From assembly GCF_001687545.1 (NCBI RefSeq), contig NZ_CP016545.1, forward strand, positions 434,001-498,000: DNA of 64,000 nucleotides, given 5' to 3'. Below the pieces are notes generated by a model that searched no databases, was not told the DNA's origin, and saw nothing but the letters and a program-made list of their open reading frames with translations. The stretch comes from Paraurantiacibacter namhicola (lineage in GTDB: Bacteria > Pseudomonadota > Alphaproteobacteria > Sphingomonadales > Sphingomonadaceae). Positions 1 to 7,968 of this stretch are shown here, one piece after another (positions within the stretch are counted from its first letter, which is position 1; each line of letters starts with the position of its first letter). Both the position numbers and the translations under genes were made by a program.

Positions 1-701
1 TCGTCGAAGGTGGAGGAGATTACCTCGCCCTTCACGCTGCGCTGCATGTCGGTGACTTCTTCCGGGCGCTCGTCCACCAGCAGCACCAGCAGGAAGACTT
101 CCGGATGGTTGTCCGTGATGGCCTTGGCGATATTCTGCAGCAGCACGGTCTTACCGGTGCGCGGCGGGGCCACGATCAGGGCGCGCTGCCCTTTGCCCTG
201 CGGGCTGATCAGATCGATCACGCGGGCCGACTTGTCCTGCACCGTGGGGTCGAGCGTATCGAGGTTGAGGCGCTGTTCCGGATAGAGCGGCGTCAGATTG
301 TCGAAATTGGTACGCGTGCGGACCTGGTCGGGATCTTCGTAATTGACGGTCTGCAGCTTGGTCAGCGCAAAATAGCGTTCGCCGTCCTTGGGACCGCGGA
401 TCTCGCCTTCCACCGTGTCACCGGTGCGCAGGCCCCATTTGCGGACCTGGTTGGGCGAAACATAGATGTCGTCCGGCCCGGCAAGGTAATTCGCTTCCGG
501 ACTGCGCAGGAAGCCGAAGCCATCGTTGAGCACTTCGATCGTGCCCATGCCGATGATCTCTTCGCCTTCTTCCGCCACTTCCTTGAGGATGGCGAACATC
601 AGGTCCTGCCGGCGCATGGTGGAGCCGCCTTCGACCCCGTATTCTTCCGACATGCTCACCAGTTCGGCCGGTGTGCGTTCTTTCAGTTCTTTCAGATGCA
701 T
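1..701 (-). CDS. rho: Transcription termination factor Rho, C-terminus outside the window
   Basis: Hexameric RNA-dependent ATPase that ends transcription of untranslated RNA in the cytoplasm. The visible 233 residues begin [17 protein letters not shown], the usual Rho N-terminal helical region. The cold-shock-like RNA-binding domain follows at about residues 50-125 ([22 protein letters not shown]). The Walker A motif [11 protein letters not shown] lies near residue 185 and the Walker B region LLVDERPEE near residue 215. The gene is cut by the window edge just after VISSTFD, so the Q- and R-loops that contact RNA are not seen. Rho proteins are about 420 residues, so roughly 55 percent is here. 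Rho next to hemE is common near alphaproteobacterial origins. Confidence 0.97.
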   Translation of the reverse strand, partial: MHLKELKERTPAELVSMSEEYGVEGGSTMRRQDLMFAILKEVAEEGEEIIGMGTIEVLNDGFGFLRSPEANYLAGPDDIYVSPNQVRKWGLRTGDTVEGEIRGPKDGERYFALTKLQTVNYEDPDQVRTRTNFDNLTPLYPEQRLNLDTLDPTVQDKSARVIDLISPQGKGQRALIVAPPRTGKTVLLQNIAKAITDNHPEVFLLVLLVDERPEEVTDMQRSVKGEVISSTFD

Positions 702-881
702 TTGATGTGTTCCGTATGGGAAAATTCGTGTGTTCGGGGCCGGAGAGCGCGGTGACGGGGCCATGGGGCTTGGGGAAAGCGGGCCCGGCTGCGCCACTGG
801 CTACAGCCCAATTCCGTTGCTGCGGCGATACGCCCGCCGCTGCGGCCCGTCAATCGGGCGGATGCGTTCTTTGGCGCGGGC

Positions 882-1325
882 TCAGAAGGGCTTTACGATT
901 GCCAGGATCACGATGATCGCCACGGCAACGCCCGGCACTTCGTTCACCAGCCGCAGCTGCTTGCCGCTCAGGGTGCGTTCGCCGCGCGCCAGCTTTTTCG
1001 CATAAGCGCTCATCCAGCCGTGATAGCCGGACAGCAGGATCACGAAGAGCAGCTTGGCGTGGAACCACCCACTGCTCCAGGCTCCGATCGTGCTGGCGAG
1101 CAGCAGGCCGAGCACCCAAACCACCACGATGGATGGCAGCAGGATGATCTTCAGCAGCTTGCGCTCCCGGTCGACGAATTTTGTCGCCTCTTCGGAACCT
1201 TCGGCCGCTTCCTGGTGATAGACGAACAGGCGCGGCAGCATGAATAGCCCGGCCATCCAGAAAATCACGAAGATGAGGTGTCCCGCCTTCAGCCAGGCAT
1301 AGATCGGGAGGAGCGCTTCCTGCAT
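882..1325 (-). CDS. hemJ: Protoporphyrinogen IX oxidase HemJ
   Basis: Membrane protein of 147 residues of the HemJ (UPF0093) family, which oxidises protoporphyrinogen IX to protoporphyrin IX in heme synthesis. The family hallmark is the first segment, with His16 and the run FWMAGLFMLPRLFVYH. Further hydrophobic helices lie at about residues 58-78, 86-103 and 128-146, fitting the four-helix family fold. The length is typical. It is 9 bases downstream of hemE on the same strand, so two heme-pathway steps are probably co-transcribed. The 180 bases between it and rho show no gene and no clear terminator. Confidence 0.93.
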   Translation of the reverse strand: MQEALLPIYAWLKAGHLIFVIFWMAGLFMLPRLFVYHQEAAEGSEEATKFVDRERKLLKIILLPSIVVVWVLGLLLASTIGAWSSGWFHAKLLFVILLSGYHGWMSAYAKKLARGERTLSGKQLRLVNEVPGVAVAIIVILAIVKPF

Positions 1326-1334
1326 ATCCGCCAG

Positions 1335-2378
1335 TTAGGAGCCCGCGCCGCCGCGCACAACCGCCAGCAGCCGCTCCACATTGGCAATCGGCGTTTCCTT
1401 GTCGATCCCGTGACCCAGGTTGAAGACATGCGGGCGGTCCGCAAAGGCGCGTAATATGCCCCTTGCCGCGCCCTCGAGTTCTTCCGAGCCCGACAACAGC
1501 AGGACCGGATCGAAATTGCCTTGCACCGGCATGCCGGCGGGCAGCTCGCGGTGCGCCCATTCCGGCTCCACCGTCTCGTCCAGCCCCACAGCGTCCACGC
1601 CCGTTTCGCGGGCATAAGCGGGAAGCTTCGTGCCGGCGCCCTTCGGGAACCCGATGACGGGGACCGCTGGATGCCGCTGCTTCACCGCAGAGGCGATGCG
1701 CGCATTGGGTGCGATGACCCAGCGCTCGAACTGCGCCGGGCTCAGCGATCCGGCCCAGCTATCGAACAATTGCACCGCTTCCGCCCCCGCCTCAATCTGG
1801 CCGGAGAGGTATTCCACCGTGTCGGAGACGATCGCATCGATGATTGCGTCGAAGGCCGCGGGGTCGCGGTAAGCCAGGCTGCGTGCGGCCTGCTGGTCCT
1901 TACTGCCCTGCCCTGCCACCATGTAAGTCGCCACGGTCCAGGGAGAACCGGCAAAGCCCAGCAGCGTGGTCTCATCCCCCAGGCCGGCACGCACCTGGCG
2001 CACCGTCTCGTAAATCGCGTCGTACCGGCTGGCATCGGGCTCCAGCGCGGCGAAGGGCGTATCTGCCAGCACCGGCGAAAGCTTGGGGCCCTCGCCTGCC
2101 AGGAATTCCAGCGTCTGCCCCAGCGCATAGGGGACGATCAGGATATCCGAGAACAGGATCGCCCCGTCGAACCCGAACCGCCGGATCGGTTGCAGCGTGA
2201 CCTCTGCCGCGGCCTCGCTGTCATACACCAGCTCCAGGAAACCGCCCTTATCCGCCCGCAAGGCGCGGTATTCCGGCAGGTAACGTCCGGCCTGCCGCAT
2301 CAGCCATACGGGTGCCCGCTCACCCTTGTTACCGTTCAACGTTTCTAGGAGAAGTCCGGGCATTGCGGAATGGTCCAA
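1335..2378 (-). CDS. hemE: Uroporphyrinogen decarboxylase
   Basis: Cytoplasmic enzyme that removes four carboxyl groups from uroporphyrinogen III to give coproporphyrinogen III in heme synthesis. The protein has 347 residues, the normal length. It shows the signature PVWLMRQAGRYLPEYR near the N-terminus and FSDILIVPYALGQ after it; the Arg of the first motif and the Asp of the second are the conserved substrate-contacting residues. Translation may begin at the ATG written here or five codons later (MPGLLLETLNG), which matches most homologues better. It heads a minus-strand hemE-hemJ pair, and its promoter must lie in the divergent gap that I interpret as the replication origin. Confidence 0.97.
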   Translation of the reverse strand: MDHSAMPGLLLETLNGNKGERAPVWLMRQAGRYLPEYRALRADKGGFLELVYDSEAAAEVTLQPIRRFGFDGAILFSDILIVPYALGQTLEFLAGEGPKLSPVLADTPFAALEPDASRYDAIYETVRQVRAGLGDETTLLGFAGSPWTVATYMVAGQGSKDQQAARSLAYRDPAAFDAIIDAIVSDTVEYLSGQIEAGAEAVQLFDSWAGSLSPAQFERWVIAPNARIASAVKQRHPAVPVIGFPKGAGTKLPAYARETGVDAVGLDETVEPEWAHRELPAGMPVQGNFDPVLLLSGSEELEGAARGILRAFADRPHVFNLGHGIDKETPIANVERLLAVVRGGAGS

Positions 2379-2668
2379 TCAAAAAACAATATATTTATAT
2401 ATAGGATTCTGGAGTCTGTTGGCCCTGTGGAAACCGGGGACGAAACGCGCCCTGCCAGACTTTTCCCCGGCTGCAAACCGCAGAACGGTCTTGCGACTCC
2501 GCACCGCACGTGAGTCAAGCGAGAGCTGTCCACGGCCAGAGAATGCTGTGCAAACACCAGGGCTTCCCACGGATAAGCCGCTGCAGGAATCACCCGTTAG
2601 CGGGGACGGATTTCTATCCCGATCTTGTCCGCAGCCATGTCCCGTGGTTTATGCCCCCACTTGTCCAC
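2379..2668. other. oriC: Putative chromosomal replication origin (oriC) between hemE and ppsR
   Basis: This divergent gap has an AT-rich run at about 2376-2410 (AATATATTTATATATAGG core), a plausible unwinding element in otherwise G+C-rich DNA. DnaA-box-like 9-mers are TTGTCCACA at 2661-2669 (one mismatch to TTATCCACA), TGTGGAAAC at 2426-2434 and TGTGCAAAC at 2547-2555 (each one mismatch to the reverse of TTWTNCACA), and weaker TTGTCCGCA at 2625-2633 and CTGTCCACG at 2526-2534. Three GANTC sites, the target of CcrM-type methylases, lie at 2412, 2495 and 2512. No TTAA occurs, so there is no CtrA-type half-site. The Caulobacter origin lies between hemE and the same neighbour (RP001/DUF299). The assignment is inference from synteny plus motifs. 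Confidence 0.68.
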
Positions 2669-3532
2669 ATGGCGAAAATGACCAGACTGCACCTCCACCT
2701 CCTGTCCGATTCCACCGGCGAAACGCTGGAGATGATCGCCAAGGCCGCCCTCGCCCAGTTCGAGGATGCCGGCGTGCAGCGCCATTTCTGGCCGATGGTG
2801 CGCAGCCAGCAGCACCTCGACCGTATCATGGGCGAGCTGAAGGACAATCCGGGGCTGGTGCTTTATACCCTCGTGAACGAGCAGACGCGCGAGAGGCTGG
2901 AAGAACGCTGCCGCGCCATGGGCCTGCCGCATGTCGATGCGCTGGACGCCGTGACCGAGGCGCTGGAGGCGCAGCTGGGGCAGGAAGCGCATGGCCGCCC
3001 GGGCCGCCAGCACAAGATGGACGATGCCTATTTCGCGCGGGTCGATGCCATCCAGTTCACCATCGCGCATGATGACGGCTTGCTTTACGACGAGTGGGAG
3101 GAGGCCGACATCGTGCTGGCGGGCGTGTCGCGCAGCTCCAAGACGCCGACCAGCATCTATCTTGCCAATCGCGGCTACAAGGTCGCCAATATCCCGCTGG
3201 TGGTGGAAAGCCCGCCCCCGCAGAAGCTGTTCCAGCTGAAGAAGCCCATGGTGGTCGGCCTGACCACGGCGACGCGCCGCCTGCTGGAAATCCGGCGCAA
3301 TAGGCTGCTGTCGCTGAACGAGGAAAAGACCACCTCCTATATCGACCAGGATGCGGTGGAAGCGGAGAACAAGTTCGCCCGCCGCATGTTTGCCGACAAT
3401 GGCTGGCCCGTGATCGACGTGACGCGCCGCTCTATCGAGGAGACGGCCGCTGCCGTGATCCGCCTCTACAACCAGCGCGAGACGATGCTGGAAGAAGGCG
3501 GGGAGGCGCAGGAAGGCTTAAAGCCCATATGA
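2669..3532 (+). CDS. ppsR: Pyruvate phosphate dikinase / PEP synthase regulatory protein (DUF299)
   Basis: Bifunctional ADP-dependent kinase and Pi-dependent phosphorylase that switches PEP synthase or pyruvate phosphate dikinase off and on. The N-terminus TRLHLHLLSDSTGETLEM is the family signature, and the nucleotide-binding loop is GVSRSSKTPTSIYLANRG. The start chosen gives 287 residues; ATG at 2678 (MTRLHLH) is equally possible. The frame is open further upstream but that stretch has no family resemblance and would run through the putative origin. The A of the start codon is the last base of the DnaA-like box TTGTCCACA. It leads the ppsR-maf-aroE-coaE-dnaQ run, with a 4-base overlap into maf. 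Confidence 0.93.
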   Translation: MAKMTRLHLHLLSDSTGETLEMIAKAALAQFEDAGVQRHFWPMVRSQQHLDRIMGELKDNPGLVLYTLVNEQTRERLEERCRAMGLPHVDALDAVTEALEAQLGQEAHGRPGRQHKMDDAYFARVDAIQFTIAHDDGLLYDEWEEADIVLAGVSRSSKTPTSIYLANRGYKVANIPLVVESPPPQKLFQLKKPMVVGLTTATRRLLEIRRNRLLSLNEEKTTSYIDQDAVEAENKFARRMFADNGWPVIDVTRRSIEETAAAVIRLYNQRETMLEEGGEAQEGLKPI

Positions 3533-4134
3533 CCCGGCCGGGCAGCTCGGCGCGGGCGCTGGTGCTCGCCTCCAAGTCCGCCTCGAGGCAGGACATGCTG
3601 CGCAGTGCCGGCGTACCATTCGAAGCGCGCCCTGCCGATGTGGACGAGCGCGCCGTGGAAGCGGGGCTGGGCGGTGCGCGGCCGGACCAGGTGGCACTTG
3701 CGCTGGCGGAGGCAAAGGCACTGGCCGTGGAGGCTGGCGATGCCGCCGTGCTGGGCAGCGATTCCCTCGTCGTGCTGGGGAACGAACGCTTCGACAAACC
3801 CGCCTCGCGAGAGGACGCCGCGCGCCATTTGCGGGCGTTCTCCGGCCGCGTGATGCAGCTGCATGCGGCGGCGGCCATAGCCATCTCAGGCGATATCGTG
3901 TGGCGCCATTCCGGCGTGGCGTCACTGCAAGTGCGTGAATTGTCGGACGAATTCATCGAGGCCTACCTACAGACCGAGTGGCCCGAGGTATCCTATTGCG
4001 TCGGCGTGTTCCGGATGGAGGCGCTGGGCGTGCAGATCTTCGAGCGGATCGAGGGCGACTATTTCACCATCCTCGGCATGCCATTGGTGCCCGTCCTCGG
4101 CGCCTTGCGCGAAATCGGCGTGCTGCAATCGTGA
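3529..4134 (+). CDS. maf: Maf family nucleoside triphosphate pyrophosphatase
   Basis: Maf/YhdE-type house-cleaning enzyme that hydrolyses non-canonical or surplus nucleoside triphosphates to monophosphates; Maf is also tied to septum inhibition in Bacillus. It has 201 residues, a typical length. The Maf signature is LVLASKSASRQDMLRSAG near the N-terminus, followed by the DSLVVL and YCVGVFRMEALG regions and the acidic GDYFTILGMPL near the C-terminus. Its ATG overlaps the ppsR stop by 4 bases and its own stop overlaps the GTG of aroE, so translation is probably coupled. maf beside ppsR and aroE is the standard alphaproteobacterial origin-side arrangement. Confidence 0.95.
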   Translation: MTRPGSSARALVLASKSASRQDMLRSAGVPFEARPADVDERAVEAGLGGARPDQVALALAEAKALAVEAGDAAVLGSDSLVVLGNERFDKPASREDAARHLRAFSGRVMQLHAAAAIAISGDIVWRHSGVASLQVRELSDEFIEAYLQTEWPEVSYCVGVFRMEALGVQIFERIEGDYFTILGMPLVPVLGALREIGVLQS

Positions 4135-4997
4135 CGCAGGCCGCCCTGCCCTATGCGGAGGTGATCGGCGATCCCATCGCGCAGTCGAAATCGCCGCTGA
4201 TCCATGGTCACTGGCTGGCAGAGCTGGGCCTTGAAGCCGAATACCGCGCGCACCGGGTCGAGGCTGGCGGCGTGCCCGCCTATCTGGATGCGCGGCGGCA
4301 GGACCCGGACTGGCGCGGTTGCAATATCACCATGCCGCACAAGCAGACCGCGCTGGAACTGGTCGACCGGCTGGATCCGCTCGCCCGGCGCATTGGCGCG
4401 ATCAACACGATCGTGCGCGAGGGCGAGGCGCTGGTCGGCTGCAACACCGATGCGCCCGGTTTCCTGGAGCCGCTGAAGGACCGGCTGGGCCAGCAGCACC
4501 TCTTCCGCATGGCCCGCGTGCTGGGCACTGGCGGCGCGGCGCGGGCGATTGTTGCTGCACTTGCGGCGGAGGGCTTTGTCATCGTCCTGGCGGGCCGCAA
4601 TCTGGACAAGGCGCGCGCCTTGCTGGACGAGCTGGATCCTGGCGGGGAGCATCATGTGGCCCCGCTCGAGCATTTTGCCGCGCCAACCGACTTCGCCTTC
4701 GACGACCGGGAAGGTTGCTGCGACCTGGTGGTCAATGCCAGCCCGCTGGGCATGCGCGGGCAGTCACCGCTTTCCTTCGACTGGAGCCATGCCCCGCCCC
4801 GCTCATTGGCCTACGACATCGTCACCGATCCGCTGGACACACCCTTCCTTGCCGGAGCCCGCGCCGCCGGGCTGGAGACGGTCGATGGCCTCTCCATGCT
4901 GATCGGCCAGGCTGCCATCGCCTTCGAGAAGTTCTTTGGCGCCCCGCCCCCACGCGCAGACCGCGATGCGGCGCTGCGTCAGGCCTTGGCGCAATGA
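4131..4997 (+). CDS. aroE: Shikimate dehydrogenase (NADP+)
   Basis: Reduces 3-dehydroshikimate to shikimate with NADPH in the chorismate pathway. The GTG at 4131 overlaps the maf stop (GTGA) and starts the protein as VTQAALPYAEVIGDPIAQSKS, whose SKSP substrate-binding segment is the normal AroE N-terminus; the same frame is open upstream but without homology. Catalytic Lys sits in NITMPHKQ, substrate-binding Asp in NTDAPGF, and the NADP Rossmann loop is GTGGAARAI. The length of 288 residues is normal. The C-terminal MLIGQAAIAFEKFFG motif is also present. The ATGA overlap with coaE continues the operon. Confidence 0.96.
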   Translation: MTQAALPYAEVIGDPIAQSKSPLIHGHWLAELGLEAEYRAHRVEAGGVPAYLDARRQDPDWRGCNITMPHKQTALELVDRLDPLARRIGAINTIVREGEALVGCNTDAPGFLEPLKDRLGQQHLFRMARVLGTGGAARAIVAALAAEGFVIVLAGRNLDKARALLDELDPGGEHHVAPLEHFAAPTDFAFDDREGCCDLVVNASPLGMRGQSPLSFDWSHAPPRSLAYDIVTDPLDTPFLAGARAAGLETVDGLSMLIGQAAIAFEKFFGAPPPRADRDAALRQALAQ

Positions 4998-5599
4998 GTC
5001 GCCCGCTCGTTATCGGCCTGACCGGCTCCATCGGCATGGGCAAGAGCACGGTTGCTGCCATGTTTGCCGAGCGTGGCGTGCCGGTTTTCGATGCCGACGC
5101 CGCCGTGCGCAAATTGCAGGGCCCGGCCGGCGCGCTCCTGGAACCGATCGAGGCGGCATTTCCGGGCACGACCGGGCCGGACGGGCTGGACCGCGCGGCC
5201 ATGGGTGCGCTCGTATTCGACGATCCCGAAGCGCTCGCAAGGCTTGAATCCATTGTGCACCCTGCGGTTGCGGAGCGCCGCGCGGCCTTCCTGCTGGAGC
5301 ATGGCTCTGCGCCGATGGTGCTGTTCGATATCCCGCTGCTGTTCGAGAAGGGCGGCGCGGACGTGGTGGACGTCATTGTGGTGGTCTCCGCCCCCGCCGC
5401 CATCCAGCGCGCCCGCGTCCTGGCCCGCCCCGGCATGACGCCCGAGCGGTTTGCCGAGATCCTCGAGCTGCAGCTGCCCGATGTGGAGAAGCGCCTGCGG
5501 GCGGACCACGTCATCGACACGGGCATGACGCTGGAGCAGACCCGGGCTGCCGTCGCGGATCTGGTGAAGAAACTTGGCAGCGAGGCCGCGAAGGCTTGA
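4994..5599 (+). CDS. coaE: Dephospho-CoA kinase
   Basis: Last enzyme of coenzyme A synthesis: phosphorylates the 3'-hydroxyl of dephospho-CoA with ATP. The 201-residue protein begins MSRPLVIGLTGSIGMGKSTV, which contains the P-loop G-x-x-G-x-G-K-S. The following FDADAAVRKLQG and the DIPLLFEKGG segments are conserved CoaE features, and the lid arginines lie in QRARVLARPGMT. The start is fixed by the 4-base ATGA overlap with aroE. A longer open frame upstream only shadows aroE. Confidence 0.96.
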   Translation: MSRPLVIGLTGSIGMGKSTVAAMFAERGVPVFDADAAVRKLQGPAGALLEPIEAAFPGTTGPDGLDRAAMGALVFDDPEALARLESIVHPAVAERRAAFLLEHGSAPMVLFDIPLLFEKGGADVVDVIVVVSAPAAIQRARVLARPGMTPERFAEILELQLPDVEKRLRADHVIDTGMTLEQTRAAVADLVKKLGSEAAKA

Positions 5600-5631
5600 A
5601 TGCCAGCCACGCAGGTGCGATTCCATCGCTC

Positions 5632-6327
5632 ATGCGCGAGATCATATTCGACACCGAAACCACCGGCCTGGACCCCAGGAAAGGCGACCGGATGGTGGAG
5701 ATCGGCTGCATTGAAATGGTCAACCGCGTGGCCACGGGCCAGACCTATCACGCCTATTACAACCCCGGCATGCCGATGCCGGCCGAGGCCGAGAAGATTC
5801 ATGGCATTTCCGACAGCTTCCTGGCGGACAAGCCGCCTTTCGCGGAAATGGCGCGCGAATTGCTTGAGTTTCTCGGCGATGCACCGCTGGTGGCGAACAA
5901 TGCGCAGTTCGACTTCAACTTCCTGAATTTCGAGCTTGAGAATTGCGGGTTCGAGGCGATCTCGCTGGACCGGATGATCGATACGCTGGTCCTTGCGCGC
6001 AAGCGGCACCCCGGCGCCAAGCATTCGCTCGATGCGCTTTGCACGCGTTACGGCGTCGATCGCAGCCACCGCACGCTGCACGGCGCCCTGCTCGATTCCG
6101 AACTGCTGGCGCAGGTCTATGTCGAACTGACCGGCGGCCGGCAGATCGGCCTGGGCCTGGCGGACGATGGCAGCGACGGCGGCGATGAGGGGGAGGCCGT
6201 GACGGCGCGCTTCGTCCCGCGCACGGGGCAATTCCGCCCGCCCCGCCCGCACGCCGCATCGCCGGAAGAGCTGGCCCGGCATAAGGCCTTTCTCGAATCA
6301 TTGGATTCCCCGCTCTGGACAGCCTAG
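5632..6327 (+). CDS. dnaQ: DNA polymerase III epsilon subunit (3'-5' proofreading exonuclease)
   Basis: Proofreading subunit of the replicative polymerase. All three DEDDh exonuclease motifs are visible: Exo I FDTETTGLD, Exo II NNAQFDFNFL and Exo III HRTLHGALLDSELLAQVY. The C-terminal tail is long and charged, ending in RPHAASPEELARHKAFLESLD, the region used in this family to contact the alpha subunit. I chose ATG 5632 (MREIIFDTETTG), the usual DnaQ start, giving 231 residues. A TTG at 5596 overlaps the coaE stop and would add 12 residues without family support. Position next to the origin and after coaE is conserved in alphaproteobacteria. Confidence 0.95.
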   Translation: MREIIFDTETTGLDPRKGDRMVEIGCIEMVNRVATGQTYHAYYNPGMPMPAEAEKIHGISDSFLADKPPFAEMARELLEFLGDAPLVANNAQFDFNFLNFELENCGFEAISLDRMIDTLVLARKRHPGAKHSLDALCTRYGVDRSHRTLHGALLDSELLAQVYVELTGGRQIGLGLADDGSDGGDEGEAVTARFVPRTGQFRPPRPHAASPEELARHKAFLESLDSPLWTA

Positions 6328-6376
6328 GCTGCCGGTCAGGGATCGCGGACGGCAACAGATGGAGTAGCACCAGCTT

Positions 6377-6949
6377 ATGGACATTCGTGTATCCGGCCAC
6401 CAGGTCGACACCGGAACCGCGCTGCAGGAGCATGCGCAGGATCGTTTGGGCACAATCGTCGATAAGCATTTCAGTCGGGCCATCTCCTCCCACGTCACTT
6501 TCGGGAAAGCTCCCGCCAACGCCTTCACCGCCGATATCGTCATGCATGTCAGCCACGGACTCGTGCTGAAATCGCGCGGCGATGCGCATGATGCGCACAA
6601 GGCGTTCGACGATGCGGCGGAAAAGATCGAGAAGCAGCTGCGCCGCTACAAGCGCCGGCTGAAAGATCGCCACGAACAGGCCGCCCACGCCGCGCGTGAG
6701 GAGGATGCAGCCTATGTCGTGTTCGCCAATACGGCCGATATCGACAGCGAAGAGGAAGTGGCCGAAGACGCGCCCCCGATCATTGCCGAAACCCGCGTCG
6801 ACATCCCGGAGGCCAGCGTTTCTGACGCGGTGATGATGCTCGATTTGCGCAACACCACTGCGCTGTTTTTCAAAAATGCTGGAACCGGGCGGCATAATAT
6901 GGTCTATCGCCGCCCTGACGGGTCGATCGGCTGGGTGGAACCGGCCTGA
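6377..6949 (+). CDS. hpf: Ribosome hibernation promoting factor, long form
   Basis: Stationary-phase factor that binds the 30S decoding region and, in its long form, brings 70S ribosomes together as 100S dimers. The N-terminal S30AE domain spans about residues 1-100 (MDIRVSGHQVDTGTALQEH start). A short linker rich in Glu and Asp follows, then the C-terminal dimerisation domain from about residue 135, with LDLRNTTALFFKNAGTG and the end YRRPDGSIGWVEP. The length of 190 residues marks the long form. It precedes ptsN, the classic order, but rpoN, often found upstream, is not here. Confidence 0.95.
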   Translation: MDIRVSGHQVDTGTALQEHAQDRLGTIVDKHFSRAISSHVTFGKAPANAFTADIVMHVSHGLVLKSRGDAHDAHKAFDDAAEKIEKQLRRYKRRLKDRHEQAAHAAREEDAAYVVFANTADIDSEEEVAEDAPPIIAETRVDIPEASVSDAVMMLDLRNTTALFFKNAGTGRHNMVYRRPDGSIGWVEPA

Positions 6950-7044
6950 TCTCTGGCGGGTCCGCAGCCCGCCATCAAATCACAACCTGAGGGTTTCAGG
7001 TGGCTTTCGCCGCATGGCGGGCCAATGTTTGAACGAGTGAAGCA

Positions 7045-7506
7045 ATGAACGTGCACTTCCTGATCACGGCGGACGCCGTCGCATTGAGCAATGCGGGCAG
7101 CAAGGACGAGATCCTTGAGCTGCTGGCTGCCCGATTCGCGACCGCATACGAACTTGATTTGCAGGACGTGCTCGACCACCTGCGCGAACGCGAGGCCCTG
7201 GGCAGCACCGGTTTTGGCCGTGGCGTTGCCATCCCGCATGCGCGCATCGGCGGGCTGCAGCGCCCGGTCGGCGTGCTGCTGAAGCTGGACAGCCCGGTGG
7301 ATTTCGCGGCGGCCGACGGCATGCCGGTGGACCTCGTCTTCGGGCTGGTCTCCCCGGAAAATGCCGGGGCAACGCATCTGCATGCCCTTGCCGCCATTTC
7401 GCGCCTGACGCGCGACGATGCCATGCGCGATGCCCTGACAGCGGCGGATACGCCGGAAGTGCTGTATGGTCTCATTACCAATGCCGGGGACCGCGACGCT
7501 GCCTGA
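7045..7506 (+). CDS. ptsN: PTS IIA-like nitrogen-regulatory protein PtsN (EIIANtr)
   Basis: Phosphoryl acceptor of the nitrogen phosphotransferase system, which controls potassium transport, sensor kinases and other targets rather than sugar uptake. The phosphorylated His is His65 in GRGVAIPHARIGG. The 153-residue length and the PTS EIIA type 2 fold pattern (LREREALGSTGFG, then MPVDLVFGLVSPENAGATHL) are typical. It follows hpf after 95 bases; that gap contains a stem ACCTGA-loop-TCAGGT at 6985-7001, without a T run, upstream of the gene. The 3' end overlaps the thioesterase gene. Confidence 0.95.
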   Translation: MNVHFLITADAVALSNAGSKDEILELLAARFATAYELDLQDVLDHLREREALGSTGFGRGVAIPHARIGGLQRPVGVLLKLDSPVDFAAADGMPVDLVFGLVSPENAGATHLHALAAISRLTRDDAMRDALTAADTPEVLYGLITNAGDRDAA

Positions 7507-7960
7507 GAACGCCGGAGATATCGGCCAGTCAGGCCATTTCCGCGCGCTCGAATCGCTCTATGCCTCCGCGCCCGTCAACGCGCTGTTCCGCTCGCGCCTC
7601 GAAGTGCCGGGTCCGGGGGAGGCGCGAATCAGCTTCGAAGTCGGTGAGGAGCACCACCATGCCGCGGGCGCAGCGCATGGGACGCTCTATTTCAAGATGC
7701 TGGACGATGCGGCCTTCTATGCCGCCAATTCGCTCGTCACGGACCGTTTCCTGCTGACCACCGGTTTCAACCTGTTCTTCACCAAGCCGGTGCGCGAAGG
7801 GCCGGTCGTGGCCGAGGGCAAGTGGATCAGCGGCAAGCGGCGAGTCTATGTGGCCGAAGCCCGGCTGGTCGATGCCGAGGGCGAGGAAATCGGGCGCGGT
7901 ACGGGCACCTTCATGCGCAGCAACATCCCGCTGGGCGGCCTGCCCGGCTACCGGACCTGA
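7466..7960 (+). CDS. PaaI family hotdog thioesterase
   Basis: Probable acyl-CoA thioesterase with a single hotdog fold. The conserved core is HHAAGAAHGTLYFKMLDDAAF followed by TTGFNLFFTKPVREG, where His-Gly and the Asp of the LDD turn belong to the hotdog active-site helix. The protein ends RGTGTFMRSNIPL, a common thioesterase C-terminus. Two ATGs are possible, 7466 and 7481, both inside the 3' end of ptsN in another frame, and neither has a clear ribosome-binding site. The substrate is unknown. It sits between ptsN and a DUF1491 gene, probably in one transcript. Confidence 0.82.
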   Translation: MVSLPMPGTATLPENAGDIGQSGHFRALESLYASAPVNALFRSRLEVPGPGEARISFEVGEEHHHAAGAAHGTLYFKMLDDAAFYAANSLVTDRFLLTTGFNLFFTKPVREGPVVAEGKWISGKRRVYVAEARLVDAEGEEIGRGTGTFMRSNIPLGGLPGYRT

Positions 7961-7968
7961 CGGCGCCC

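Noticed and set aside
2510-2668. N-terminal extension of the ppsR protein by 53 residues
   Set aside because: The extension has no resemblance to the family and lies over the origin motifs; the conserved protein starts at 2669 or 2678.
2379-2668. CtrA binding sites in the putative origin
   Set aside because: No TTAA half-site occurs in the gap, so Caulobacter-style CtrA control is not supported.
6955-6973. Terminator after hpf (GGCGGG...CCCGCC)
   Set aside because: The stem is good but no T run follows, so intrinsic termination is doubtful.
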